Origin: Mesostigma viride
Lineage: Eukaryota; Streptophyta; Mesostigmatophyceae; Mesostigmatales; Mesostigmataceae
Direction of reading: 5' to 3'
DNA length: 64,000 nucleotides
Assembly: GCA_009746045.1 (NCBI GenBank)
Contig: RPFO01000380.1
Location: 1,406,020 to 1,470,019 of the forward strand
Below, piece by piece: positions 37,701-49,700 of this stretch. A program made the position numbers and the translations under genes. Below the pieces are notes generated by a model. That model had not been told where the DNA came from and searched no databases. It saw only the letters and a list, made by a program, of their open reading frames with translations. Each line of letters opens with the position of its first letter. Position 1 is the stretch's first letter.

Positions 37701-40700
37701 TCATCCTCCTACCTTGGCCATCGCCTCCTGGCACCTTACCCTCAGGGTTTGTTTCTTCCTCCTTTCCCTGCTCACCTTGATCCTCCCCCCCCCCCCCTCC
37801 CTCCCCTTTCCCCCCTCACCTTGGTCATCGCTTCCTGGTCCCGCATCTCCCCCCGTACACGCTCCACCTCCTCCTCGCGCACTGCCAGCTCAGCATCAGC
37901 CCTCGCACATGCTGCCAGCTTGTCCGTGACCTCGGCCAGTTTTGCCTCCGCGTCCGCTTTCGCTGCCTTCCCCTCCGCCTCTGCCTTCGCGGCCGCTTGG
38001 CTCTTCTCGGCCAGCGCCTCGGCTGCCGCGTCCAGCTCTTTCTTCTGGGCCAGCAATGCTGTTGCTGTTGCCGCCACCTCCTTCTCACGGGCCAGCATCT
38101 TGTCCTTGAGGGCGACCAGGTCTCGAACATCGGACTCGAGACGGCTGCGCTGCGCGTCAAGGGTAGCGGCCTCTTGCGTGAGGGATGCGCGGCCCGCTTG
38201 GACGAGCTCGTGGGCCGAACCCAGCTCCTTGTTGCGTGCCTCCTGGGCGTGGGGGTGGCACATTGTAATGTCATTTGTGTGTGTGCGTGCATGTGTGCGC
38301 GTGTTTGTGTTTGTGTGTGGCCAGCAAAAGGGCAGTCATGGCAACAGATGTGGCAGCAACGTGATCAGGAGTGGTGACAAAGTGAGGGGCCATCTGGACA
38401 GATTAGGGCGGGAAGCCGATGGCCAGGGAAAGCAGATAGTGTGTCACTGTTGCTGTACGCGTTGGGCTGTGCAAAAGCAAACACATCACAGCCGAAATGA
38501 CAACCAGAATGCACCGGCCACAAGGCAGCTAATCCAAGCAGGCCACTGCCTGGGAAACCACCAGTGTGGCATGGGCGCATGACTACCAGCCAGATAGACA
38601 CCATGGCGACCATCTCTACAAGGAGCAACAACCATATGCAGATGACCACAACCGCATACTCACCACTACAGCAAGCATCTCCCTGGCCTTGGCGGTGGCC
38701 TCCTCCGCAGCTGCCTGCTTGGCCGCCAGCTCGCTCTCTTGCGTTCGGCTTGCTGCCTGCACTTCTGCCAGCTGGCCACGTTCTTCTGCCAGCTGTGCCT
38801 CCACGGTGGCGATCTCGTCCAGTAGTACCTGGCGCTTCTCCTGCAGGGATGCCTGCTCGGCTTGCACCGCCTGCGCGGGACCAAGAGGTGACGGGAGGAT
38901 GCGTGGGGCCCGGCCAAGCGCGGGACGCGCGATTTATAGGGGGACACCATGATCTTTGATGGATGATCGTTTTGTTTATGATTTGATGCAGGGGGAACAA
39001 GGCGCAGGGTTCATAGGGGGACGACATGATCTTTGATGGATGATCGTTTTGTTTATGATTTGATGTAGGGGAAACAAGGCGGAACGGGGAGCCGGCGGGC
39101 TAGCCATGATGAGCAGGAAGGAGGCATTGGCAGGCTGTTCGCATCCAAAGCTACATCCATCGCAGCGCGAAACGAGCTTTGGCTCAAACGATCTGAAACA
39201 TGTGGAAGTTCCAACGGGGGTAGGGATTGCCGCAGTGATGAGTGATTACGCCCACCTGGTGCACTTCACCCCCCCAGGACTGCCACGCCACCCACCTGGT
39301 GCAGCGCCTCGGCCTGCGCCGTCTGTTCCCGGCTCCTCTCGCTCTCGGATGCCAGCAGCGCCCACTGAGCGTCCAGCCGGTCGCGCTCCTCTTCCAGCTC
39401 CTCTGCTTGCTGCCGTAACACGCGCTCGCGCTCGCCCAGGGAGCCCTCGCGCTCGCCCAGCCGCGCAAACAGCCGCCTCTTCTCGGCCTCCACCGCGTCC
39501 CCTAGCTCGGCTAATGCTTGCGACCGCGCCTCGAGCTCCGCCTCGCGTGCGCCCAGGTCGATCTCGGCAGCCTCACGCGCCGCGTGGAACTGGGGCGGGG
39601 GGGGAGGGGGTGGGGAGAGAAGGAGAAAAGGAATTTAACGAGACAAACGTAAAAAAAGAACTTTGGGGAGGGGGAGGAGCAGTTTGGGAAGGGAACTATT
39701 TTTAGAAGAGAATTAGCTTTGCCAGGAGGGGGAGGGCCGCGTGCTAGAAAGGGTCCAATCCATTCCAACAAGGGAGAGATAGTTATAATAAAAACTGCTG
39801 ATTGCAAAATCGAATATCCAGAGTGTAGACTTGCCACAGCAGGCAGTGAAAACATATCAAGGAGACAACCAGCGCAGGCCAGAAATCGGGAGAATCCGGA
39901 CCACATATGCATAATCATGAATAGAGATACATAATCTACTGATTACATCTCATAGGAATCTTTAACAACCCTCCCATGGCATGACTCACCCCCCGCTGCT
40001 CCTGCGCGAGCTCCTGTGCTCTCCGCGCAGTCTCCTCCACCTCAGCCTGCGCGCCACGCACCGCGCTCGCAGCGTCCTCTTCTGCCACCCGTACCGCCCG
40101 CTCCCGCCCCAACACTGCCCGCTCCCTCTCCTCCAGCTCCACCATCGCCCTCTCCCGCTCCGCCACCCGCCCTAGCCGCACCCGCAGCTCCTCCTGCGCT
40201 GCTTCCAGCGCACGCCCAGCCCTCGCCTGCGCCTCCTCCTTGTCCTCCAGCTGCCGCTCCCTGCTCTTCAGTGCCGCCTCCCTCGCGTCCCCGCCGATGC
40301 TGGCACCCCGCACCTCCTTCTCTCTCGCCTCCACCACCTCCTCGCGTGCCCTCGCCGCCCTCTCGGCGCGTTCTAGCGCAGCCGCCCTTGCCTCCGCCCT
40401 CTCCTCGGCTGCCTGGAGCTCACTTGCCCGCGCCTGCAGCCTCCCCCGTAGCTCCTCGCCCTCCAACACCGCCTCCTCCCGCACCGCGAGCGCCCGCTTC
40501 TCCCTCTCCACCTCCTCCTGCGCCTTCTTGATCCCCTTATCCGCTGCCTCCACCGCCGCCTCCCGCGTCCTCAACTCACCCTCCCACGCGTCCAGCCGCG
40601 CCACGTCCGCCGCCGATGCCTCCAGCCCTCTCTCTAGCAGCTCGAGCTGGTGCGCTTTACTGCTGGCCTCGGCCACCATCTTCTTGACATCCTCATTCAT

Positions 40701-43700
40701 CCTGTACAGCGCGTTCTCCCTCTCCCTCAAGTCCTCCATCCGTGCGGTCACCTCCGCCTTGAGCGCCTCGGCCGCCTGCCGGTCGGCCGCCGCCGCGGCC
40801 CGGTCTGTCCCAGTCTCGGCCAGCGCTGCTTCTGCTTGCGACCGGCACCGCACGGCATCAGCCATTACCGTCGCCACTGCCTCGCTCTCTTTCGCCAGCT
40901 GGGCACGCAGGGCGTCCATTTCTGCTTGCGCACGCTCCACCATTCCCCTCGTGTGCTCCTCGGCATCATCTGCTCGTGCCTCAGCCTCCTTTAGCCTAGC
41001 AGCTGCAGAAGCCTCCGCCTCACCCAGCTTAGCTTCTACTTCCACCACACGCGTCATTGCCCGCGCCTCCACTTCCTCCCCCCTCGTGACCAACTCCTTG
41101 GCCCGCTCCCTGGCCGCCGACTCCATCTCCCTCGCCGCCTCCTCCGCCTGCGCCACCATCGCCGCCGCCTTGCTTGCCGCACGCTCCTGGACCACCCTGG
41201 CATTGGCCTCGGCGCGCTCCTCGATGCTGGCGCCCGCTGCCTTGGCCTCTGCCTCCACCGTCCCCGCCGCCTTGCGCGCCGCGTCCAAAATGTCCGCCGC
41301 GCTCGCCCGCGCGCGCTCCTCGGCCTCCGCAAACGCCTGCTTGCCCGCGTCCACGATCCCCCTGGCGTCCGCAACCGCCTTGGCGATAATTCTACCTGCC
41401 TCCACGTGGCCCTCCTCCTCCGCCTCCCGCCCTTTCTCCCTGCCAGCTGTCACAATCTCCCTCGCCCTGGCCTCCGCACCGTCCAACACCGCCCGCGCCC
41501 CCGCCTCCGCTTCCGCCTTGATCTCGAACGCGGCCCTGCGCGCCTCTTCCACTAATTTTGCCGCCGCGGAGCTTGTGTCGCTCTCCCTCTTCTTCAGCCC
41601 TTCCTGGAAGGCACTCCGCTCGGCCTCTAATGCCGCCACCTGTTCCTTGAGCGCCCGCTCCCTCTCCCCCACGGCCTGCTGCCACGCGGCATCCTCTTGA
41701 GCCATCTGGTGTCGGAACGCCCTCTCCTCTTCCTCCAGCGCCGCCTCTCTCTCCGCCAGCATGGCCGCTCGCGCATCAGCCCGGTCCCGTTGCTCCGCGA
41801 TGGACCGCAGCGCAGCCGCCTCCTCCGCGGCCACCGCCGCCTCCGCATCCCTCTGCCATTCCGCCACATCAGCTTGGCACCGCGCCCGATATGCCTCCAG
41901 GGCCTCTTTCTCTTGCGCGAACGATTCCTCCACTGCTGCCAGCCGTCGCATCTCTTCCACTTGCGAACGCCCCCTCGCATCCACCTCATGGAACCAGTCC
42001 TCGAGGGCGGCTTTGTCCGCCGCCAGCTGAACCTCAGCGACTCGCAGGGCCTCGGTGCGGGTGGCAGCATCGGCCTCTTCTTTCCCAACCGCCTGCTCCC
42101 GCGCCACCACGGCCGCGTCGCGCTCGCTCAACCCCCGCGCCATCGCTAGCAGCCGCCCCGCCCCGTGCTGGAGACCTAATGCCCACTTTTGGAGCAGCCG
42201 CTCGCATTCCTCCAGCTTGCTCGCGTGGGCCAGCGCCGCACTGCCCAGGAGTGGTTGTGCTGGCAAAGGGACCGATGGCTTGGGCACGTGGCTCGTCTGC
42301 GATTGGCTGCTGGCATCCGTTGTCGACGAGGACGGATATGGGAAGGGAGGGAGGGGCATTGAAAGTGCCTCGTCGTCACCCCATTTGCCAAGCGCCAAGT
42401 CAAGCGCGGAGACTGCGGGCAGCTTGGTCAGCTGCGATACCTCGTGGTGGACCGCGGCCGCCAGCCGGACCAGCTCTGCGATGTTGCTGCTGCTGGCCCC
42501 CGTAACCGAGCCCAGCAGCTCACCCAAACCATCGCCGGCACCTCTGCCAGAATACGAGCCAGCGGCCTCATACCCTCCCGTGGACTTGCGGCGGTTCGAT
42601 CCGTTGCCGTAACGGGTGCTATCCCCCGAGTCCCCGGGGAACAACGGCCCAGCCCCGAGGAGCGTCGCAAAGTCCTCGCCCAGGGACTGCGGCAGGGGGT
42701 CCACGTCCTTAAGGAGCGACAGGTACATGGCCCGCAGAGACTGCGCACGCGCAGCCAGTAACTGCTCCCTTCGTCCGAACTCGGCCGAGTACGCGCGCAG
42801 GACATCGGCGTCACGATCCAGCGACACCCTCGCGGACGCCAACGATGCTTGCTCCTCCTGTAGCTTCTTGCGCTGGTCACTCAGCGCGGCCTCTTCGGCA
42901 GCTTTCTCCTTCTCCCACTGGTTTGCGGCGGAGAGCGTCGCCTCGGCTGCCGCCCAGTTGTCCACGGCCGCGGACTCGCGGGAGTTTGCGGCTCTGACCG
43001 CCGACACCGCCTTGGCCTTCTCGGCGTCAGCCTCGGCCAGGGCAGCGCGGAGCCGTTCCTCCGATGCCGCCAGCTCAGCTTCTCGCTCCTGGTGATCGGG
43101 GGTCGAAGGCGGCGAGGGGTAGGATTGTGACATGAGGGGTGTGTGTGGAAGGGGGATGGGTGGTGGACAAGGACAGACGGGTGGGGGGGGAAGGGGGATG
43201 GGTGGTGGAAAATCTAGTCAAGTAAACAAGGATAGAAAGTCTGTCAGAGGAGCAAAAAAGGTCTAGTTGAGGTGTTATGGTAGGGCCAAGACATTCATTC
43301 GAAGGGAGCCATTAAATAGAACAGCTAACCGCACAGGGACGACAACATACCACAGGTGGTAAGGGCATGCATCGCGCCACCCTCAAGTGCGGCACTGCCA
43401 TCCGCTTGGACCCACCTTGACCTGCTGCCGGTGCCTCTCTAATGCCGCCATCCGGTCCTCGTGCTCCTGCCGGTAGCGCGCGTGCTCCCTCGTGTTCTCT
43501 GCCGCCATCTGCCCCTCCGCCGCCAGCTTCTCCTCCGTGTGTTTGATGGCCGCCAGCCGGTCGTTGAGCACCTGCGCGGGTGTGGGTGCGTGCGTGGGGC
43601 GTGTGCGCATGGGTTATGGGATGAGATGAGTGCTTCTCATGAGTTGTGGGCACTACTTGAGGACTGGTGCATACATAGGGCCTGCTTCGTGCGGTGCATT

Positions 43701-46700
43701 TGTGGGTTGCGGCACTGGGAAACCTAGTGTTTGAAGGAAACTGTGTTTGAGGGAAACTGTGTCCATGGGTTGTATTCCATGGGTTGTTTCATGGACTGCA
43801 TTTCGTAAGCTTGGGTAGTTACTACATCCCTGTAGTTAGTATAGGTGTCTCCCTGCCTTTTGCCTCTACCATGGACCAGCACTGATACACCCCCCAGAAT
43901 GCGGCGGTGAGGGGCGTTAGAAAGCAGGCTAGCAAAGTGCGGGAGTAAGAAAAGTAACAAGGGCAGAAGAAAAAACACGGCTCCGTGACACACCAGCCAG
44001 ATGTCATTGTTGACCGGACAAATGAGCTGTTTTCAACGGCCACAAAGCGCCTGTCCACAGACAGACGGGGGAGAAAGTTCGATCCCCCACCCACATGAGC
44101 ACACCAAGCGAGCACTATCATGCGAGAGGTCCTGTGTTCGAATCCAGTTTCGTACCAAAAAATTTCACTATCGGTTCGCAAGGCAATCCCTTGCAAGTAT
44201 GCAAAAGTAATGTGTATCGCATTGACTAACCCCACCCCCCACCTGCTCGGCCTTGTCCATCTCGGCCGCGCGCTGCTCTAGATCCTTGGTGCGATCCGCT
44301 GCTGCCCTCTGCTCCGCCTCTAGTGCCACGCGCGCGCTGTCCATCTCCTTGGCCCGCGCCTCCAGGTCACGCTCGTGCTGGGCCACGCGCAGCTGTTGGT
44401 TGGTAGCCCCCGTTGGTAGGCCCGGTTGGTAGACCCAATGAATAGGCCCGGTTAGAAGTCACAGTTGATAGACGCAGTCAGTACACCAGGTTGATAGCCC
44501 GAGTTGATGGAGCCCGTCGGTAGCCCCGGAGCAGGTCAAGCCAAGTGGCACAGGGGAAGCCAGGGAGCGAGGAGGCAGCGAGGACTTGTATATACTTGGT
44601 CAGTTAGCTGGCTAGCTTCTTACATTCAGAACTATGATATAGCCACGGGAAGTGAATCAATGACTGACTAGAACTGTGCTGTCACACTAGCCAGCTCGCG
44701 CGCACTTGCCTCGTGTGCCCTGACCCCCTGCTCCGCCGCATGGATGCGCTCCTGCCACTGCTCCAGCAGCGCCTCCCGCTCCGACAGGAAGCGGCGCGAC
44801 TCGGCTTGCGTGAGGCTACGGAGTTGTGGGTGTGCAGGTGGTGGTGGTGGTGTGTGGTGTGTGTGGGGGGGAAGGGACGAATCTTAGCAGTGAGCAAAAG
44901 AGGCCTGAGCAAGAAACGCAGGATTGATTGTGAATGAATGCAAGCGAGAGCATGTGATTGCAACTGAGTGCACAGATACAGATGCATGCAAGCGCATGCC
45001 CATGCATGCAAACACATGGAATCAGGACGTTAGGCATTATATACCTCATGATTAATGGCATCACCAAAAGTGCTGAAGTTCAGGTCCAGGAACAGGTAGC
45101 AGGAACACTCTAAGTTGCGTGGGCCAGTGTAGGGCTCTGTCTCCAGTGAAACAGGCTTAAGCTTGGTGTCAACTGCTGCAGTCATGTTACCTGTCCGTGA
45201 GCATGGACTTGGGGGGTGCCAGTCAGGCGAGGTCGACGGACAGGGGGGGAAGGGGGGGACAAAGAGGAGATTGTATCCGCGCACTCAAAATACATTGCAT
45301 CTTCTGAACTTTGGTGGCTAGGGTGAGTGGGGATATCCAGCAAGAGTAGCACGTGAATGCCTGCCTGTGTTCAAAGAAGCTCAGCATCTGGATGTGCATG
45401 GGTGCACATCCAGACGCCGAGCTTCACAAATTGATTCATGGATGAAGGACGGGCACATGGAGAATGGAGGGAGCACCATTGGTGTGTTGGGGGAGCCGAT
45501 TCATGAATACTCGGGAGGACCTGCGTGGGTGCTCCCAGCTGGGCAACCCACAAGGACGGCGGCCCCACCTGTGCCTGTCGTCCAGTGCCTTCTCTTGCGC
45601 CCGCAGCGCGGCCGCTCTCTCCTCCAACATCTTGCGCTGCTGCGCGGCCTGCTCCAGGTACTGCTTGCTCTCCTCCACACGCAGCTGGGTTTCCTTGGTG
45701 GCTTCGTCCACCAGCTTCAACTGAAAGCAGACGACGAATGGGGAGGGGATGCCTCGCCAGCAAGTTTGCAGTGTAAGGGAACCCGTTGGTGGGAAACTTG
45801 GTAGGCAGGCAAGGGCAGGAATGTTGCAGCAACGATTCAGTCTATAGATGGGAGAAGGAATTACAAGAACATCCAATCACCGATGCGGGTTCTAGTGCAT
45901 GCAGCAGCAGTGGCAAGCGCTTCCTGTCAAGTGTGCAAGCAGTGGCGGCTCACAGCAGTATGCTGATCGCTGAAGAAGCCGCTGACCGCATGTCATTCAG
46001 TATGGCACCTAGAGGCATCAGAGCTAGGGACCGCATGCATTTCTTAGTCGAATCAATGTTGCTGAAGAAAAGGGAGTGCTGGAGTGACTTCAGTAATATA
46101 TGTGCTTTAACATAATGCTACCTAGACACAAGATCGCTTAAAGCTTCCAGTAAACAGAAGCCAGTAACAATCCCGAGACTGAATAACAGTTTTGATTGTC
46201 CAGGCCAGGCAATAAGCATCAGCTGGTAAATAAGACCTACCCGCTGCGCCTCGGCCTTATTGGTTGCCTCTGCCTCAGACAGCATGTGCAGTCGCTGCTC
46301 CAGCGATGCCTCCATGCGCTCGCGCGAGGCCTCCCATTCGAGGATCTTGGCGTGCAGCGCCGACGCCTCGTCCTCCAGCACCTTGCGCTTGCCGTCCAGC
46401 TCCTCCTGGGGGAATGAGGCATGCGGAGAAAGAACAAAATAGCATGTACCGTGGCAGCTGGTTATCCGTCCAGCTGCTGAGGAGATGGGATGCGGATGCA
46501 GATAGATACATAAGAAACTATGTTACATAGCAGATTGGTTAGCAACCCAACTCCTCCAGGGGACATGGTGCGACACAGAAAAAAAGTGCCGAAGGTTACA
46601 AAGACGTTACTTAGCAATAAACTCGTATGGTCATTAATAACACAACTCTATACTGTGGTTGAATAGCAGTTACTGAGCAGCAGTCATAGCAGGTAAGAGT

Positions 46701-49700
46701 ACATCAACTTCACATAGCATCCACACAAACACTGAGTGATTCCTGTAAAGCCCACGTGTGCACTCTTGCGGTGCTAGCATGGTACATGATGGAACTCTGA
46801 TAGAGCTGCTCTGCAGAAACCAGCAAAGCACATTTGACGTGCAAGCAGCCAGGAGGCCTGAGGACGTGAGACGCGAGCCCCACCACCCGCGCGAATGCAG
46901 GCCGGTGGGATGCCACCGCGCTGGGGCTGTAGTAGCCAATGCTAGCCGATACTACGACACATACCATTCGACCCGTGCGCCTGAGATGCCATGAGAGGTG
47001 CTCTACCTATAGGAAATCTGTTTGCAGCGTCCCCAACAACACAGCCTTGCAGTCACATAGTTGCGAGTGTGGCAAGATACGCCATCAGTGCTGCGAGCAG
47101 CGAGAGGCATTTCACAGCGGCAATCAGACATACGTACGCATGCAAGTCAGATCTTACAAAAACATCCATCACGCGGTGAATGCCAACCTGCAGGTTTCTC
47201 TCAAGCATGCTGCGTTCGTCCTTCCACTCTTGTGCTGCCTGCCGCACCAGCCCTTGCACCTTGACCAGCTCTTGGTGCTCCGCATCCTGTGGCCGCCATC
47301 CAGAGAAAGTATGCCAGTAGCATCCAACGCTCATGATCTCTAGGAAGAAATGGTGATCAGACATCACCATGTAAACATTCTGCTAAAACGTACATGGCAC
47401 CATATAGAACAAACATCAAGATCAGCCATACAGAACCTGCTACTACCAGGCTCAAGGCATGCCAAATTATCCAAGGTATGGACAATTGAGCCCTTCTGAA
47501 CAACCGCCTTCGACACCCGACCCGTCTTATGCACCGCACCAACCGGCGTCGCGCCTCGATAGCGCGGTGCATAAGACGGGTCGATTGCCTTCAAGTTCAC
47601 ACAATTCAGAAATAAGGCGGACCTCTTTAGAGCGGGTGTCTCGTGGGTTGTCGGCGCTGCGTACGCGGCGCCAAGATGTGATTCTGCCGCGCCACGCGAG
47701 GATCTTACCACTGTTCTTCGTTCCCACCCGTCCGTAAGTCGGTTTCTACGTAGGGTCCCTAGAAGGGGACCTGCGCGACAGAACCGGCCCTGAGCTACGC
47801 CTTAATCGCAATCCGAACCCGCGCCAACGTCGGTGGTTCAGAAGGGCTCTAATGATAGCTGAAAATGGATAACCTAACGGCACCAGCAATGCAAGCAGGG
47901 ATGCTAGGTGCAGCCTCTCCAAGCAGTTGCAGGCATCAAAATCATATGGTTTAAGCATCACATGGGGCCCAACCCATGACGATGAAGATGCCAGAAATAA
48001 GGGTTACCTACCAGCAGAGCCCTCTCGCGCTGGCGTTCCCTGGAAAGCGAGGACAGCTCGGCCATGGTGACGTGGAACTGGGGCCACAAGGGGATTGGCG
48101 GCGAGCGGAACGCATGGACAAGGTAACAGAAGAACTAGGGTAAGAGATCAAGATGGACCAGAGCAGCAGGGGATGGTTTCCGGTGAGTGGACAGGGATGC
48201 ATAGGCAGCACAGCCAACCGAGAGGTGGCCAGAAAGTGTGTGTGTGTGTGTGTGTGTGTGTCGGGAAGGGGGGGGGGGGGGAGGGGGGGGGGGGGCATAA
48301 TATGTATGTGTGTGCATGTGCGTGCCAGTGTGCATGAGGGGGGATTCATGGTAGCGCAGCTTCCAGTGTCGCAGTCCGGAAGCGGCTAGGTGGGCCCACC
48401 CAGAACCGCTGTGTGGCAGCAGATGTTCAACAGCCCGAGGACAAAGTGGGCACTCCAGGCCAGATTGGTTCTTTTCCTGCCATGTGTCCCATGTTCATGC
48501 CCCATGCCGCATGACCATGCCAGCTGCCCACCTGTTGCCGCGCACTCTCACTGTCCTGCCGGTACGACAGCAGTGCCTTGTCGGCCTCCGCCGCCTTCTT
48601 CTCGGCCAGCGCCTGCGCCTGCTGCGCGTCCTCCAGCGCTTGCCGCTGCGACGCCAGCACCTTCTCCACCGCCTTGCTCTCGTCCATCAGCTGCCCGTGA
48701 GACAAAGGGGGGAAGGATGCAAGAAGAAGGTATACAAGCAGCAAGGGGACAAGGTTGCAAGAAGTAAAGGTGTGCACAAGTATACAATTTTGTGCCAGCT
48801 GCAGTAAGCTGCAGTGAGGGAAATGGTGCTGAGTTGCTAGTAAGACACTAATAAGCTGCCATCTGATATTACGTCCACACTGGTTGGCCTGTATCCACAT
48901 GGCAGTGTGTGAAATGAGGGCACTCGGGGCTCTAGACGACCTGAGTAGCATTGCCAACAGCAAGTTCAAAGGAGAAAGGGAGCGCAAGCGAGAATCGCAG
49001 TCAGGCAGGCAGGCAGGAGGCTTGGAGCAAGACACAGGGCGCATGGCGCACACACGTGACAGCAAAAAACAAACCAAATCGACCCGGACAACAATCCAAA
49101 GCAGGCAATCAGGCACACGGCTCATGCATGATCCCAGATGTCCATTCTTCTGGACGCCTCTTAATGGGATGTTTCGTCATCATCCGTTGATTGGTATCCT
49201 TCCTTTAGTATCCTTTTGTTCCCGTCACGCCCGCCACCTTGGACATCATGAGCCACCATCGCTTCCCACCCTGCCCACCATCTCCGTCACGCCCACCACC
49301 TTGGACATCATGAGCCACCATCACTTCCCACCCTGCCCACCATCTCCGTCACGCCCACCACCTTGGACATCATGAGCCACCATCGCTTCCCACCCTGCCC
49401 ACCATCTCCGTCACGCCCACCACCTTGGACATCATGAGCCACCATCACTTCCCACCCGGCCCACCATCTTGAGTCGGTTTGTGCTGGCCTCCAGATCGGC
49501 CTCCACGGCGCGCAGCGTCGCCTCCTTCTTGATGATGGCCGCGTCCAGGCTGGCCAGCTGCTCGCTGCGGCTGCGCTCCTGCAGCTCGTGCCGGCTCTTG
49601 ACCGCTGCCTCTTGCTGCAGCGCCGCGTCACGCAGCCTCTCGCCCTCCTTGAGCAGGGAGTCGCGCATCTCCTGGGGATGTGTGTGGGTGGGTGGACGAC

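Noticed and set aside
40240-41700. 486-codon serine/alanine-rich open frame on the + strand
   Set aside because: It is the antisense shadow of the 1,033-codon coiled-coil exon. Leu/Glu/Ala-rich coding on one strand gives Ser/Arg/Ala frames on the other.
44090-44160. A complete tRNA gene
   Set aside because: Only a T-arm-like word is present; acceptor stem and anticodon arm cannot be formed.
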